Source: a virus. Taken from it: DNA of 35,286 nt. The position numbers and the translations under genes are program-made. The stretch's first letter is position 1. Every line of letters begins with the position of its first letter. The notes under the pieces were generated by a model. The model was not told the DNA's origin. It worked only from the letters and a program-made list of their open reading frames with translations, and made no database searches. Below are positions 1-6,004 of the stretch, one piece after another. The stretch spans positions 1 to 35,286 of the IMG/VR virus record IMGVR_UViG_3300032309_000989, one strand, 5' to 3'.

Positions 1-12
1 AGTCAAGGAACA
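1..12. repeat. 12-bp terminal direct repeat, left copy (cos-like or assembly overlap)
   Basis: AGTCAAGGAACA at 1-12 is identical to the last 12 bases, 35275-35286. This either closes a circular contig or represents filled-in 12-nt cohesive ends of a lambda-type phage. The second reading is attractive because the repeat sits about 50 bp upstream of the small terminase gene, where lambda has cos, and because the large terminase is of the GpA type. The sequence alone cannot separate the two readings. A small hairpin (CTAAAC-AAGC-GTTTAG, 19-34) lies next to it. Confidence 0.7.
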
Positions 13-133
13 TGCGTTCTAAACAAGCGTTTAGGAGACTCCTTGCGCCGGGGTGTGTGCTGGTCATGTTTATATGCCCCGCCAATCTCTCCACGTTGCC
101 TTGTGCGCCCGTTTTGCCGTGTCTGCCTGTCAT
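1..133 (-). CDS. Small hypothetical ORF (44 aa) running through the genome end
   Basis: An ATG at 133 overlaps the stop of the preceding gene as ATGA, the coupling style used throughout this genome. The frame runs MTGRHGKTGAQGNVERL... to MFLD and meets the window end at base 1. If the ends are joined through the 12-bp repeat, the next bases complete a TAA stop. I recognise no family. If the ends are cos termini, this ORF would be cut in the linear virion DNA and read only after circularisation. It may also be chance, because it is short and rich in G, R and H. Confidence 0.3.
   Translation of the reverse strand, partial: MTGRHGKTGAQGNVERLAGHINMTSTHPGARSLLNACLERMFLD
19..34. other. Small hairpin beside the genome end
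   Basis: CTAAAC (19-24) and GTTTAG (29-34) are a perfect 6-bp inverted repeat around AAGC. It may be part of a terminase recognition region or a weak structure without function. The sequence shows only the symmetry. Confidence 0.35.
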
Positions 134-411
134 TGTGCCATTTCCTTCCTTGCCACGCTTAAATCGCCCGTCACTGGTTGCCAAGGCTGATACCCGTGCG
201 CCTGCGCCATGAGATCAGCGTCGAGCGGTATGGCCCCATGTCCCAGCAGATGCATCACTGTGACCGTTTCTCCTGTCTCCTGTGTCCCTATCAGCCTGCC
301 CCTCGTGTCATAAACCGGCTCTGTCTCTTTGCGTTGAATAACCTCGAGCACTTGGAATCGCATCGAGCTAATGAACGGTTGCTCGTGATAAACTTTCAGG
401 AAGGTTCTCAT
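130..411 (-). CDS. Hypothetical protein, 93 aa
   Basis: A soluble protein of 93 aa starting MRTFLKVYHEQPF, with a central segment rich in T, V and E (around residues 28-52) and a C-terminal stretch with HGYQPWQPV. I recognise no family. Its ATG at 411 overlaps the stop of the 53-aa gene upstream (ATGA), so the two are probably translationally coupled. It is the second-last gene of the early string before the genome end. There is no signal peptide or membrane segment. Confidence 0.65.
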   Translation of the reverse strand: MRTFLKVYHEQPFISSMRFQVLEVIQRKETEPVYDTRGRLIGTQETGETVTVMHLLGHGAIPLDADLMAQAHGYQPWQPVTGDLSVARKEMAQ

Positions 412-569
412 AGCTTTATTTCATACTTAGGACATGGAACATCCAACCAAAACGCCGCCTGGTTGACAAGCGCAATCCACTGGATCGCCGTTTCGTAGCA
501 ATTCAGCGTCACGACTAGGCGATTGCCCTCGTATATCCTTGCAGGCGTATCGGTGATGGTTTTTTCCAT
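408..569 (-). CDS. Small hypothetical protein, 53 aa
   Basis: An ATG at 569 opens a 53-aa frame (MEKTITDTPARIYEGNRL... ending PKYEIKL) that stops at 408 and overlaps the next start as ATGA. The coupling and the ordinary amino-acid mix (W, C, N, Y all present) support a real gene. It lies directly behind the CACNN repeat leader: the sequence CGACATTTATTTTAGC comes just before its ATG, with no Shine-Dalgarno sequence. No family is recognised. Confidence 0.6.
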   Translation of the reverse strand: MEKTITDTPARIYEGNRLVVTLNCYETAIQWIALVNQAAFWLDVPCPKYEIKL

Positions 570-576
570 GCTAAAA

Positions 577-828
577 TAAATGTCGTGTAGTGAAGTGTCG
601 TGTGGTGTCGTGAGGTGCGGTGTCGTGACGTGTCGTGCGGTGTGATGTCGGAAATCTATTGTTGCGTTGTGTTGTAGCGTGACGCGTCGTGTTGCGTCTT
701 GTCGTGGGTTGAGGCGTAATGGAGCGCGGTGTTGTGGAGAAAAATAAATGTCGTGTCGTGGCGTGAGGTGTTGTGTGGTGAGGTGTTGTGGCGTGAGGTG
801 TTGTGCCGTGGCGTGACGTGTAGAAAAT
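577..828 (-). repeat. CACNN pentanucleotide leader array (two blocks)
   Basis: Read on the minus strand, this gene-free stretch is made of tandem 5-mers of the form CACNN. One block spans about 750-824 and a second about 575-650; a degenerate CA-rich stretch lies between them. Each block starts near an ATAGATTTTC or ATAGATTTCC sequence and ends with CGACATTTATTTT. The period of five is visible by eye (on the plus strand: TCGTG, GCGTG, AGGTG, TTGTG and so on). It has few G residues on the transcript strand and so would be an unstructured mRNA leader for the 53-aa gene. No long protein with a start codon is encoded. Confidence 0.75.
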
Positions 829-1332
829 CTATTTCTTGAAAAGCGTCGCCATGTCCCCGATCTTCAAATCATCGGACTGTCGCGCTTTCTGTTCGGCAAG
901 CAATCGCACTTTGCGCGATCCGCTGCTGGAAAACAAGCCAAGAACGGTTTTTGTGGTAATGGCCTTGATCTTGGTTTCGGGTGACATCTTTGCAATGTCA
1001 GCGCAATTCATTTTTGCCATGCCGTTTTTCGCAATGCGACGGCTCCGTTTAATTGCGGAAATGCCTTCGTCCGGGATCTCATCGTCGGATAGTCGCTTGA
1101 TTCCTATTCCCATGATGGTTCCGAAAACCATGCTTTTGTCGCGTTGAGCAATTCGTCGAGCGGTCTGCAAAACGTAGTTGCGCACTTGCACGTCGCACTT
1201 GGCGGCGCTGTTGAGGTCGCTGTAGGTAAGCACGTCGCCGATTTGCGTTGCGATAAGTGCCTTGGACAATTCAATTGCTTCGACGCTTGCGCGTCCGATT
1301 GTCGGTGTTGGATTGATTTCTGGTGTGTTCAT
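829..1332 (-). CDS. Hypothetical phage protein with winged-helix-like N-terminal part
   Basis: A 167-aa soluble protein. Residues about 25-90 (IATQIGDVLTYSDLNSAAKC, then VRNYVLQTARRIAQRDKSMV and FGTIMGIGIKRLSDDEI) have the pattern of a small helical domain followed by a beta wing, and I associate this with a phage protein family of unknown role. The C-terminal half is basic and helical (RRIAKNGMAKM, SRKVRLLAEQKARQ). A DNA- or RNA-binding job is a reasonable inference but not shown. The ATG at 1332 follows ATCTAACATTTAAAAAT and no Shine-Dalgarno. The gene is flanked on both sides by CACNN arrays. Confidence 0.7.
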   Translation of the reverse strand: MNTPEINPTPTIGRASVEAIELSKALIATQIGDVLTYSDLNSAAKCDVQVRNYVLQTARRIAQRDKSMVFGTIMGIGIKRLSDDEIPDEGISAIKRSRRIAKNGMAKMNCADIAKMSPETKIKAITTKTVLGLFSSSGSRKVRLLAEQKARQSDDLKIGDMATLFKK

Positions 1333-1344
1333 ATTTTTAAATGT

Positions 1345-1490
1345 TAGATGTTGTGAAGTGTTGTGTGGTGTTATGCAGTGAGGTGTTGCGCGGTGCAGTG
1401 ACGTGTTGCGACGTGTCGTGAAGGAAAACTATTGTCGTGTTGTGTCGTGTGGTGGTGTGAAGTGCTGTGATGTGCAGTGGTGAAAATCTA
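1345..1490 (-). repeat. CACNN pentanucleotide leader array upstream of the 167-aa gene
   Basis: Minus-strand CACNN 5-mers again fill the space between two genes (plus strand: TTGTG AAGTG TTGTG TGGTG and so on). Two blocks are separated by an ATAGTTTTC element near 1414, and the array begins right behind the upstream stop with TAGATTTTC. It has the same architecture as 577-828, so it is a repeated module and not random low complexity. Confidence 0.75.
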
Positions 1491-2066
1491 TCAAGCATCC
1501 TCCCATGTCATGTCATCGCCGACATGGAAACGACCGTAAAAGCCACCGTTGCGCGGACGGAAACGCCCCACGCCGATGAACTTGCCAGCTTCCACAAGGT
1601 AACGCTCAAAAACGTCCTTTGTGATGGTCTGGTCGAGGATGTAAAATGTTGCCGTGGCTGTCCAATCGTGGATGACGGGGAACTTGCGAGGAACGCGCGT
1701 CCCGCTGCTGCGTTTGCCGTCAGCGTGGCACATGAAGGTCTCGCCTTCCGTCTGGTCCTTGTGAACGCCAAGCATAACTGGGTCAGTGACAAGCAATCCC
1801 GCCGTGAAGTGCTTTGTCCAGGTTGCTTGTCCCTTGCCGGGGATTTTTTCGCCAAGATATTGAGCGCATTCCATCAGCGCGTTTTTCAACGCCATCGGAG
1901 GGATATAAACGATTCCGGTTTTCCGGTCGTAGTGTTGGTGCTCGCGCCAGTTTCGAGCGTCGTAGTCGCCGGATGATTCCTTTTCCAGCTTCGGGATTTC
2001 CGCTGCGTAAAGGCGCGACTGCGAATAAGGACTCGCACTTGTCAATGTAACTGTTGCTTTTTTCAT
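1491..2066 (-). CDS. Hypothetical phage protein, 191 aa, with RAMP-like glycine-rich C-terminus
   Basis: A soluble 191-aa protein. It contains GIVYIPPMALKNALMECAQY (residues about 50-70) and ends with FIGVGRFRPRNGGFYGRF near residues 163-180. The layout, a helix entry motif with IPP..ALKNAL and a late glycine-rich G-x-G-R-F-R-P loop, resembles the RAMP/Cas7-type RNA-binding fold, and I associate similar unannotated proteins with phage early regions. This is a pattern impression, not a family assignment. The start at 2066 is preceded by a CA-only leader and lacks a Shine-Dalgarno. No CRISPR array or cas neighbours are present. Confidence 0.7.
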   Translation of the reverse strand: MKKATVTLTSASPYSQSRLYAAEIPKLEKESSGDYDARNWREHQHYDRKTGIVYIPPMALKNALMECAQYLGEKIPGKGQATWTKHFTAGLLVTDPVMLGVHKDQTEGETFMCHADGKRSSGTRVPRKFPVIHDWTATATFYILDQTITKDVFERYLVEAGKFIGVGRFRPRNGGFYGRFHVGDDMTWEDA

Positions 2067-2113
2067 GTTTTGTGTGTGTTGTGTTTGTGTTTGTTGTGTT
2101 TGTGTTGTTCCCG
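2067..2113 (-). repeat. CA-rich low-complexity leader
   Basis: On the minus strand the 47 nt before the 191-aa gene consist almost entirely of A and C (repeats of CACAAA and CACAACA). Like the CACNN arrays nearby, it offers an unstructured ribosome landing zone without a Shine-Dalgarno. Confidence 0.55.
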
Positions 2114-2136
2114 CGTCATGCGGAGAAATTGTTTTT

Positions 2137-2448
2137 TTAGTCGCATGGTTTCAATGTAGCCAGTGCCTCTATCGCTTGCTTATACCAGCTTTCGGTTAAT
2201 GGGTAAGCTGTGGCGAGTCGCAACGCCTCTGCCAGCCTGTCGCGCTGTGCGGTTAACTCACGGCAAACTGATGACATCCTCCATTGTTCACGTTGCTCAA
2301 GAAGCCTGTCCCGTTGCTTTGTGACCTCGGTTAGTTCGCGTTCGAGTTGACGAGCAAACTCAGTCATTTCTGGAAAACTAGAAACAGAATTACTCCAAGA
2401 TTCGCAAATAACTTCGTGTTTCTGATCTGTTCTCGGTGTGTCGTTCAT
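2137..2448 (-). CDS. Small coiled-coil protein, 103 aa
   Basis: I take the ATG at 2448, which overlaps the stop of the upstream gene (ATGA), rather than a longer in-frame start. The protein begins MNDTPRTDQKHEV and has a long heptad-like helix (ARQLERELTEVTKQRDRLLE, about residues 30-75) ending in ...AIEALATLKPCD. It is the TPRTD...QLERELTEVTKQRD type seen in many uncultivated phages, of unknown function. The following 140-aa gene product has a similar tail (KQRDALAEALRKLAD), so the two may be distant paralogues. Confidence 0.65.
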   Translation of the reverse strand: MNDTPRTDQKHEVICESWSNSVSSFPEMTEFARQLERELTEVTKQRDRLLEQREQWRMSSVCRELTAQRDRLAEALRLATAYPLTESWYKQAIEALATLKPCD

Positions 2449-2867
2449 AGCTCGTTCGGGGTTAGGGATTGGATGGCTTCGTTGGCGATAGTCCTTACTG
2501 CGTCCATCCGATCTGGCAGTGTAATTACCCAATCACAATCAGCTAGTTTTCGGAGTGCCTCTGCCAGCGCGTCCCTTTGCTTCTTTGCCTCGTCGCGCTC
2601 TTGCTCTACTTTTTCCAACTCATTTCTATGGACTTCGTGCATGATGTTTCCATCGCGCCACATTTCTAATTCAGTTTGCATCTTGTCGCGTTCATCCCTT
2701 GCCTCGTCCCGCTCGCGTTGCAGGTCAATCACTCCATTGACGCTAGTCCAGCGTTTGAGTTCGTCGCGGTCGCGGTAGTGCTTGCGGGCGAAGGATGCAG
2801 GAACTACTTGAAGTCCGCCGATTCCCCAGCCGCACCAAGATTCTGTCTCAGGTGTGTCGGTGTTCAT
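2445..2867 (-). CDS. Coiled-coil protein, 140 aa
   Basis: The ATG at 2867 overlaps the stop of the MSGGHFDY gene (ATGA) and gives MNTDTPETESWCGWGIGG. The middle is a charged coiled coil (LQRERDEARDERDKMQTELE, then VEQERDEAKKQRDALAEALR). The N-terminal half carries W and C residues that look like a small folded module. Function unknown; it probably oligomerises. It lies in a tight string of small coupled early genes. Confidence 0.65.
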   Translation of the reverse strand: MNTDTPETESWCGWGIGGLQVVPASFARKHYRDRDELKRWTSVNGVIDLQRERDEARDERDKMQTELEMWRDGNIMHEVHRNELEKVEQERDEAKKQRDALAEALRKLADCDWVITLPDRMDAVRTIANEAIQSLTPNEL

Positions 2868-3172
2868 GGTATTTGTTGATTGTCGTTTTTTTTCCAGTAT
2901 TCTCTGACTTCTTTTTCCCATCGGCGAAAAAATGAATCCTCGGAATCATCGCCGCTCAATAGCCAGTCCACACGTTGTGCCATTTCTGACGCTTGCCGCA
3001 GGGTGTGCGCTGCCTCTTTAAACTTTTCAATGATTTCTGGAGAGTATTCGTTTCCTTTCTTTCCTCCCCACTCGTTTGGTGTTTGGTCATTATTGCTTTC
3101 AATGACTTCATCTATTTCAAGTGCAATGTCATTAATTCGGTATTGCGCGTAATCAAAATGTCCTCCGCTCAT
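2864..3172 (-). CDS. MSGGHFDY-type small phage protein, 102 aa
   Basis: The ATG at 3172 gives MSGGHFDYAQYRINDIALEI, a strikingly conserved N-terminus (SGGHFDY..YRI..IA..IE..I) of a small protein family common in phages and prophages, with unknown function. An upstream in-frame TTG at 3181 is less likely, because the conserved sequence begins exactly at this ATG. The rest is acidic and helical, ending WEKEVREYWKKNDNQQIP. It starts 1 nt after the stop of the zinc-knuckle gene and overlaps the next gene by ATGA. Confidence 0.8.
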   Translation of the reverse strand: MSGGHFDYAQYRINDIALEIDEVIESNNDQTPNEWGGKKGNEYSPEIIEKFKEAAHTLRQASEMAQRVDWLLSGDDSEDSFFRRWEKEVREYWKKNDNQQIP

Positions 3173-3173
3173 G

Positions 3174-3425
3174 TTATTCAATTTCGTTTTGGTTGTTGTC
3201 GTCCTGTGCTGGGGTGTTCTGCTGAATTATTTCACCGAGGTTCCAAGCCGCCATTGCTAAAGAACACTCTGGTTCATGTCCTTTCGAGCAATGACCATAG
3301 CATACGATGCACCGAGATTCTTTCTCGTTACCTTTCCATTCGACTTCTCGCAAGACATCGCGAGCAAGAATCAATGCAGAACAATTCGTAAGAGGCAACG
3401 CCTCGGGGTTGGTTGGTTCGTTCAT
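3174..3425 (-). CDS. Small Cys/His-rich protein, 83 aa, probable zinc knuckle
   Basis: The 83-aa product has CIVCYGHCSKGHEPEC at about residues 39-54 (CxxC, then HC...H...C), which looks like one treble-clef or zinc-knuckle site. The ends are acidic or low complexity (DDNNQNEIE). The ATG at 3425 is preceded by an A-rich leader without a Shine-Dalgarno. Possibly a small nucleic-acid or protein adaptor; the role is not known. Confidence 0.65.
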   Translation of the reverse strand: MNEPTNPEALPLTNCSALILARDVLREVEWKGNEKESRCIVCYGHCSKGHEPECSLAMAAWNLGEIIQQNTPAQDDNNQNEIE

Positions 3426-3437
3426 ATTTATGGTTGT

Positions 3438-3812
3438 TTATGGTTGTTTTTCTGCGATAAAATTGCAAAGTTGCCGAAAATCCGGTTCGGTTTCATACCG
3501 TTGCGCTGCCCGGCGAAAGATGTAAACGCATGTCCCTTCTTTCATCTTAAAGCAGTCTGCCGTGGTTTTATGCGAAAATCCGTGGCATCCCAGGACGTAG
3601 ATCAATGCTTGGCGATTATTCAGTGCCTCGCTCGATCTGTTTTGCAGGTCGAATAATGACCGAGCATGCATGTTCCTTGTGCTTGCTGGATATTTTTCAA
3701 GCAATGCCCTAAAGAACTTTGTCGCAGTTGCCGCGATTTCGCCTTGGTCACATTCTTTCTTCGGCCCGGCTTTTCTGACGGGCGGGATTAGTATTGTTTC
3801 TGTTGTTTTCAT
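3438..3812 (-). CDS. Small helix-turn-helix protein, DnaA C-terminal-like
   Basis: A 124-aa basic protein. Residues about 68-105 (RQALIYVLGCHGFSHKTTAD, followed by CFKMKEGTCVYIFRRAAQRY) resemble the R-Q-x-A-x-Y-L...S...I...F....T-V......I helix-turn-helix seen in DnaA domain IV and in some small phage regulators. It could bind the phage origin or regulate early genes, which is an inference from the motif. The upstream sequence AAAACACAATG is the A/C-rich start context typical of this genome. Confidence 0.6.
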   Translation of the reverse strand: MKTTETILIPPVRKAGPKKECDQGEIAATATKFFRALLEKYPASTRNMHARSLFDLQNRSSEALNNRQALIYVLGCHGFSHKTTADCFKMKEGTCVYIFRRAAQRYETEPDFRQLCNFIAEKQP

Positions 3813-3877
3813 TGTGTTTTATAGGTTATTCCAAACAGGTCGCATCAGTCAATCCTGCGGATGACTGTGCTTGGCTG

Positions 3878-4066
3878 TTAGCCATGACAATAATTCACGA
3901 CTTTCCCGCTTTCGTCGCGGTATAGAGCATAAGCCCATGTCGCGCTACAAGAGTCCTCGTTTTCCTCCCATACTCCAAGCTTTTCTTGCAGGTCGTGCAT
4001 TGCCTTTACATACTCTTCACAAGCTGCTTTCGCACTCGCCTTATCTTCGTAGATGATGTCGCTCAT
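3878..4066 (-). CDS. Small acidic hypothetical protein, 62 aa
   Basis: Starts MSDIIYEDKASAKAACEEYV and ends GKVVNYCHG. Soluble, with a short N-terminal helix and two aromatic strands (TWAYALYRDESGKVV) that look like a beta-hairpin. No family recognised. It sits 15 nt after the helicase loader gene and follows TTTTTTAATT, with no Shine-Dalgarno. Confidence 0.55.
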   Translation of the reverse strand: MSDIIYEDKASAKAACEEYVKAMHDLQEKLGVWEENEDSCSATWAYALYRDESGKVVNYCHG

Positions 4067-4081
4067 AATTAAAAAAGAAGG

Positions 4082-4828
4082 CTAACAAGACGCGCCATAC
4101 AACGGCGTGGGCGTCTCTGATTGATTCGATTGTCCTGCGCCGCCGTGGATGCGCTCTGCGTTCCTAAAACTCGGCCAAGTAAATTCGAGCAATCCGCCAT
4201 CCTCGTTGCAACGATCGCAGATTGAGGGGCCAAGAGTTGCTTGAAAGGCCTGCGGGTTAAGGTTGGCAATTAGTATCGTCGGTAGCTTGTGCCGATATCT
4301 GTCGTCAATAATGGCTGTAAGCTTTTGCGCTTCCTTTGCCGTTCCGGTTTGCTCCTGCACTTCGTCAATTACCAGCAAGCGGCAAGTTGTCAGTTTGTTC
4401 ACAATATCAAGTTGCGTTTCCTCGTTTGCCCATCGTGATGCAGCTTCTAATTCCAAAAATATGCGTGGTGCTGTTTGGTAAATGCGCTTCGGTTTCGACT
4501 TACCGCGTGGCAATACTGCCCTTTGCGCCAGTTCACACGCCATGCGCGTTTTGCCGCCGCCGCGGGTTCCGCATAGAAGAACATTCCCCCCGCGCTCTAA
4601 GACGATCCTAGCGCGGCAGAACATGGCAAACCATTCGTCATGCGTCAATTCCTCATCGTAGCGCGTGGGGAATCCGTCAATGCCGGTGTATATGATCGGC
4701 GCAATCCTGTCGATCCGCGACAATGGCCGCTGACATTCCGCGCCTTGGATCCTCTCTGAGTCATCCGGCATTTCCGCAATTCTGCGGTCTAAGGACGATA
4801 ACCAGTCGGGTGTGATTAGGTTGTTCAT
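4082..4828 (-). CDS. DnaC-like AAA+ helicase loader
   Basis: A 248-aa AAA+ ATPase that probably loads a replicative helicase on the phage origin, like DnaC or lambda P in role. The Walker A motif is GTRGGGKT (residues 87-94) and Walker B is LLVIDEVQE (151-159, with D155/E156). A sensor-like LPTILIANLNPQ follows. The N-terminus (MNNLITPDWLSSLDRRIAEM) is a probable partner-binding region. The ATG at 4828 overlaps the stop of the 58-aa upstream gene as ATGA; an in-frame ATG at 4846 is less likely for that reason. The replication-initiation-like gene lies just upstream and no phage helicase of the DnaB type is present, so it probably recruits the host helicase. Confidence 0.85.
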   Translation of the reverse strand: MNNLITPDWLSSLDRRIAEMPDDSERIQGAECQRPLSRIDRIAPIIYTGIDGFPTRYDEELTHDEWFAMFCRARIVLERGGNVLLCGTRGGGKTRMACELAQRAVLPRGKSKPKRIYQTAPRIFLELEAASRWANEETQLDIVNKLTTCRLLVIDEVQEQTGTAKEAQKLTAIIDDRYRHKLPTILIANLNPQAFQATLGPSICDRCNEDGGLLEFTWPSFRNAERIHGGAGQSNQSETPTPLYGASC

Positions 4829-5001
4829 GAGAGTTCGATTTCCCATTTGGCAATTTGTTCCTTGTAGCTGGCGATGGTGGCGTTGCAGTTGGCGACGTAT
4901 CCTTTTTGCCAGCAGCGCATCCGAATCGTTGCTTCGAGACGGCTGATGTTTTCTTGGAGGCGGGCGATGACTTCGACAATTTGTTGGTTGGTGTTGGACA
5001 T
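4825..5001 (-). CDS. Small helical protein, 58 aa, coupled to helicase loader
   Basis: A 58-aa frame (MSNTNQQIVEVIARLQENIS... to KEQIAKWEIELS) fits exactly between the replication-initiation-like gene and the loader, with its stop overlapping the loader start as ATGA. It is predicted to be one long amphipathic helix with two cysteines (RMRCWQKGYVANCNA). No family recognised. Position suggests a helper in replisome assembly or only an operon passenger. Confidence 0.65.
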   Translation of the reverse strand: MSNTNQQIVEVIARLQENISRLEATIRMRCWQKGYVANCNATIASYKEQIAKWEIELS

Positions 5002-5054
5002 GCGCGTATCTTACCAGCTATTTGATACTTGTAAATAACTTTTTTCAACTATTT

Positions 5055-5816
5055 TCATTTCACGTCCATCAGGTTTCTGACGACGATCGTTTCTTGCGTT
5101 CCTTTGTGTGGGTAGCCGTTTGGTTTTGCTTGTTCTGGCTCAAATATCCCCGTCCATCCGTTTGCAAGCGAATTTTTCAATGCCGCTATTGCCCGGTGTT
5201 CTCCCATGTCCTTGAGCTTTTCAAGCTGCTGGTTTCGAGCTGTCGGCGTGAGCTTGGCTTTTTTCTCTTTCCGGTGCTGTTCCCAGTTTGACCAGAATAG
5301 TTTAAAATCGGCAGAATCAAATGGAAGCGGTGTATCTACGTTAGTAGATACTAATACCGAAGTAGAAGATGAAGATGAAGATGAAGGGGTTGGTTTTTGG
5401 TTAACCTTGTTTTTAGTCGCAAGGTTGGTTTGATGGTTAACCTTGCCGTTAACCTTGCCCTTAACCAAAGACGGGTTTCCGCCTAGCTTTCCGCCACTAG
5501 CCCTAGCGTTTCTTAGTTTTTCATCACGGATCATGCGTCTTGACATAATCTCGCCTTCTTCGCCCCTGTCGAATACTCCGGCAGACTCAAGCTCATTCAG
5601 CCAACCTTCTGTTTCTTGCAAGGTTGCCCCTATCATGGCGGCAAGGTTGGCGGCAAGGATAACCTTCTGGTTAACCTTTAAAACGCCGTAAGGATTGCCT
5701 TCGTGCATGTAACAAATCATATCGATCCACAATCCACGGGCAGCAACGGAGCATGTTCGCAACGCTGTATCGCGCAACCAGTCGGACGGGTAAAATTGAA
5801 AAGACGGGCGTTTCAT
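5055..5816 (-). CDS. Replication initiation-like protein (phage O/DnaD-type, DUF1376-like N-terminus)
   Basis: 253 aa from the ATG at 5816 (MKRPSFQFYPSDWLRDTALR); an in-frame TTG 12 nt upstream is not needed. The N-terminal domain (FYPSDWLRD...CSVAARGLWIDMIC, residues 7-36) matches the winged-helix 'phage replisome organiser/DUF1376' pattern. A basic K/N-rich linker and a run of seven serines (near 140-148) lead to a C-terminal helical region (FWSNWEQHRKEKKAKL...AIAALKNSLANGWTGIFEP) of the type that contacts a helicase loader. The loader is encoded just downstream. The start lies right behind the T-tract of the Y-shaped RNA element. Confidence 0.75.
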   Translation of the reverse strand: MKRPSFQFYPSDWLRDTALRTCSVAARGLWIDMICYMHEGNPYGVLKVNQKVILAANLAAMIGATLQETEGWLNELESAGVFDRGEEGEIMSRRMIRDEKLRNARASGGKLGGNPSLVKGKVNGKVNHQTNLATKNKVNQKPTPSSSSSSSTSVLVSTNVDTPLPFDSADFKLFWSNWEQHRKEKKAKLTPTARNQQLEKLKDMGEHRAIAALKNSLANGWTGIFEPEQAKPNGYPHKGTQETIVVRNLMDVK

Positions 5817-5829
5817 AAATTTGAACAAT

Positions 5830-5917
5830 AAAAAACCCTCGATACCGTTGCCAAGTTGAAAGCATCTGTGATGAAGCAGATGTCCGCGTAATAGCGGCTT
5901 GGCAAAGGTATCGAAGG
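5830..5917 (-). ncRNA. Y-shaped structured RNA candidate with terminal T-tract
   Basis: On the minus strand, a 20-nt arm (5917-5898) pairs with a second arm (5855-5836) over 19 of 20 positions, with one G-U and one mismatch. Between them lie two perfect hairpins: CCGC-TATTAC-GCGG (5897-5884) and CATCTG-CTTCATCA-CAGATG (5882-5863). Six T residues follow the closing stem (5835-5830). The G-U pair exists only in minus-strand RNA, which supports transcription in that direction. It could be a terminator with an elaborate head, a small RNA, or a cis-acting leader of the replication-initiation-like gene. A 63-codon frame crosses it but looks non-biological. Confidence 0.6.
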
Positions 5918-5975
5918 CTGTTTATCTTTTGAGTTCATCATTTTTTCCGCTTTCAACGGTGTCTTTCGACGCGCC

Positions 5976-6004
5976 ACTATTGCATAATTCCGGTTGATTG
6001 TCAA
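5976..6004 (-). promoter_or_regulatory. Putative sigma-70-like promoter before the Y-shaped RNA
   Basis: TTGACA (6004-5999) overlaps the stop codon of the 66-aa gene and is followed after 17 nt by AATAGT (5981-5976), 4 of 6 matches to TATAAT. The sequence TTGACAATC is shared with other candidate sites near 24.8, 30.5 and 32.9 kb. A transcript from here would run through the Y-shaped element after about 50 nt. Confidence 0.4.

Noticed and set aside
577-828. Repeat protein encoded by the open CACNN frames (His/Asn/Thr-rich)
   Set aside because: The frames are open only because C/A-rich DNA lacks stop codons; there is no start codon in place, and the period of 5 would give a 5-residue repeat over only about 20-50 codons.
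577-1490. CRISPR array
   Set aside because: The repeats are 5-nt tandem units without spacers of constant length and without long direct repeats or cas genes. It is a low-complexity leader, not CRISPR.
4761-5048. 95-codon minus-strand frame (MKKVIYKYQIAGKIR...)
   Set aside because: It lies in another frame over the 58-aa gene and the helicase loader start, both of which are coupled by ATGA and have normal composition. It is a shadow.
5836-5917. Integron attC-type or IS200/IS605 end for the Y-shaped element
   Set aside because: No GTTRRRY/RYYYAAC core sites and no transposase or integrase are present, so the fold alone does not support a mobile element.
5813-6004. 63-codon minus-strand frame across the Y-shaped RNA
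   Set aside because: The only support is its length. It begins with a non-ATG start over the stop of the previous gene, and its codons follow the hairpin arms. I treat the region as non-coding RNA.
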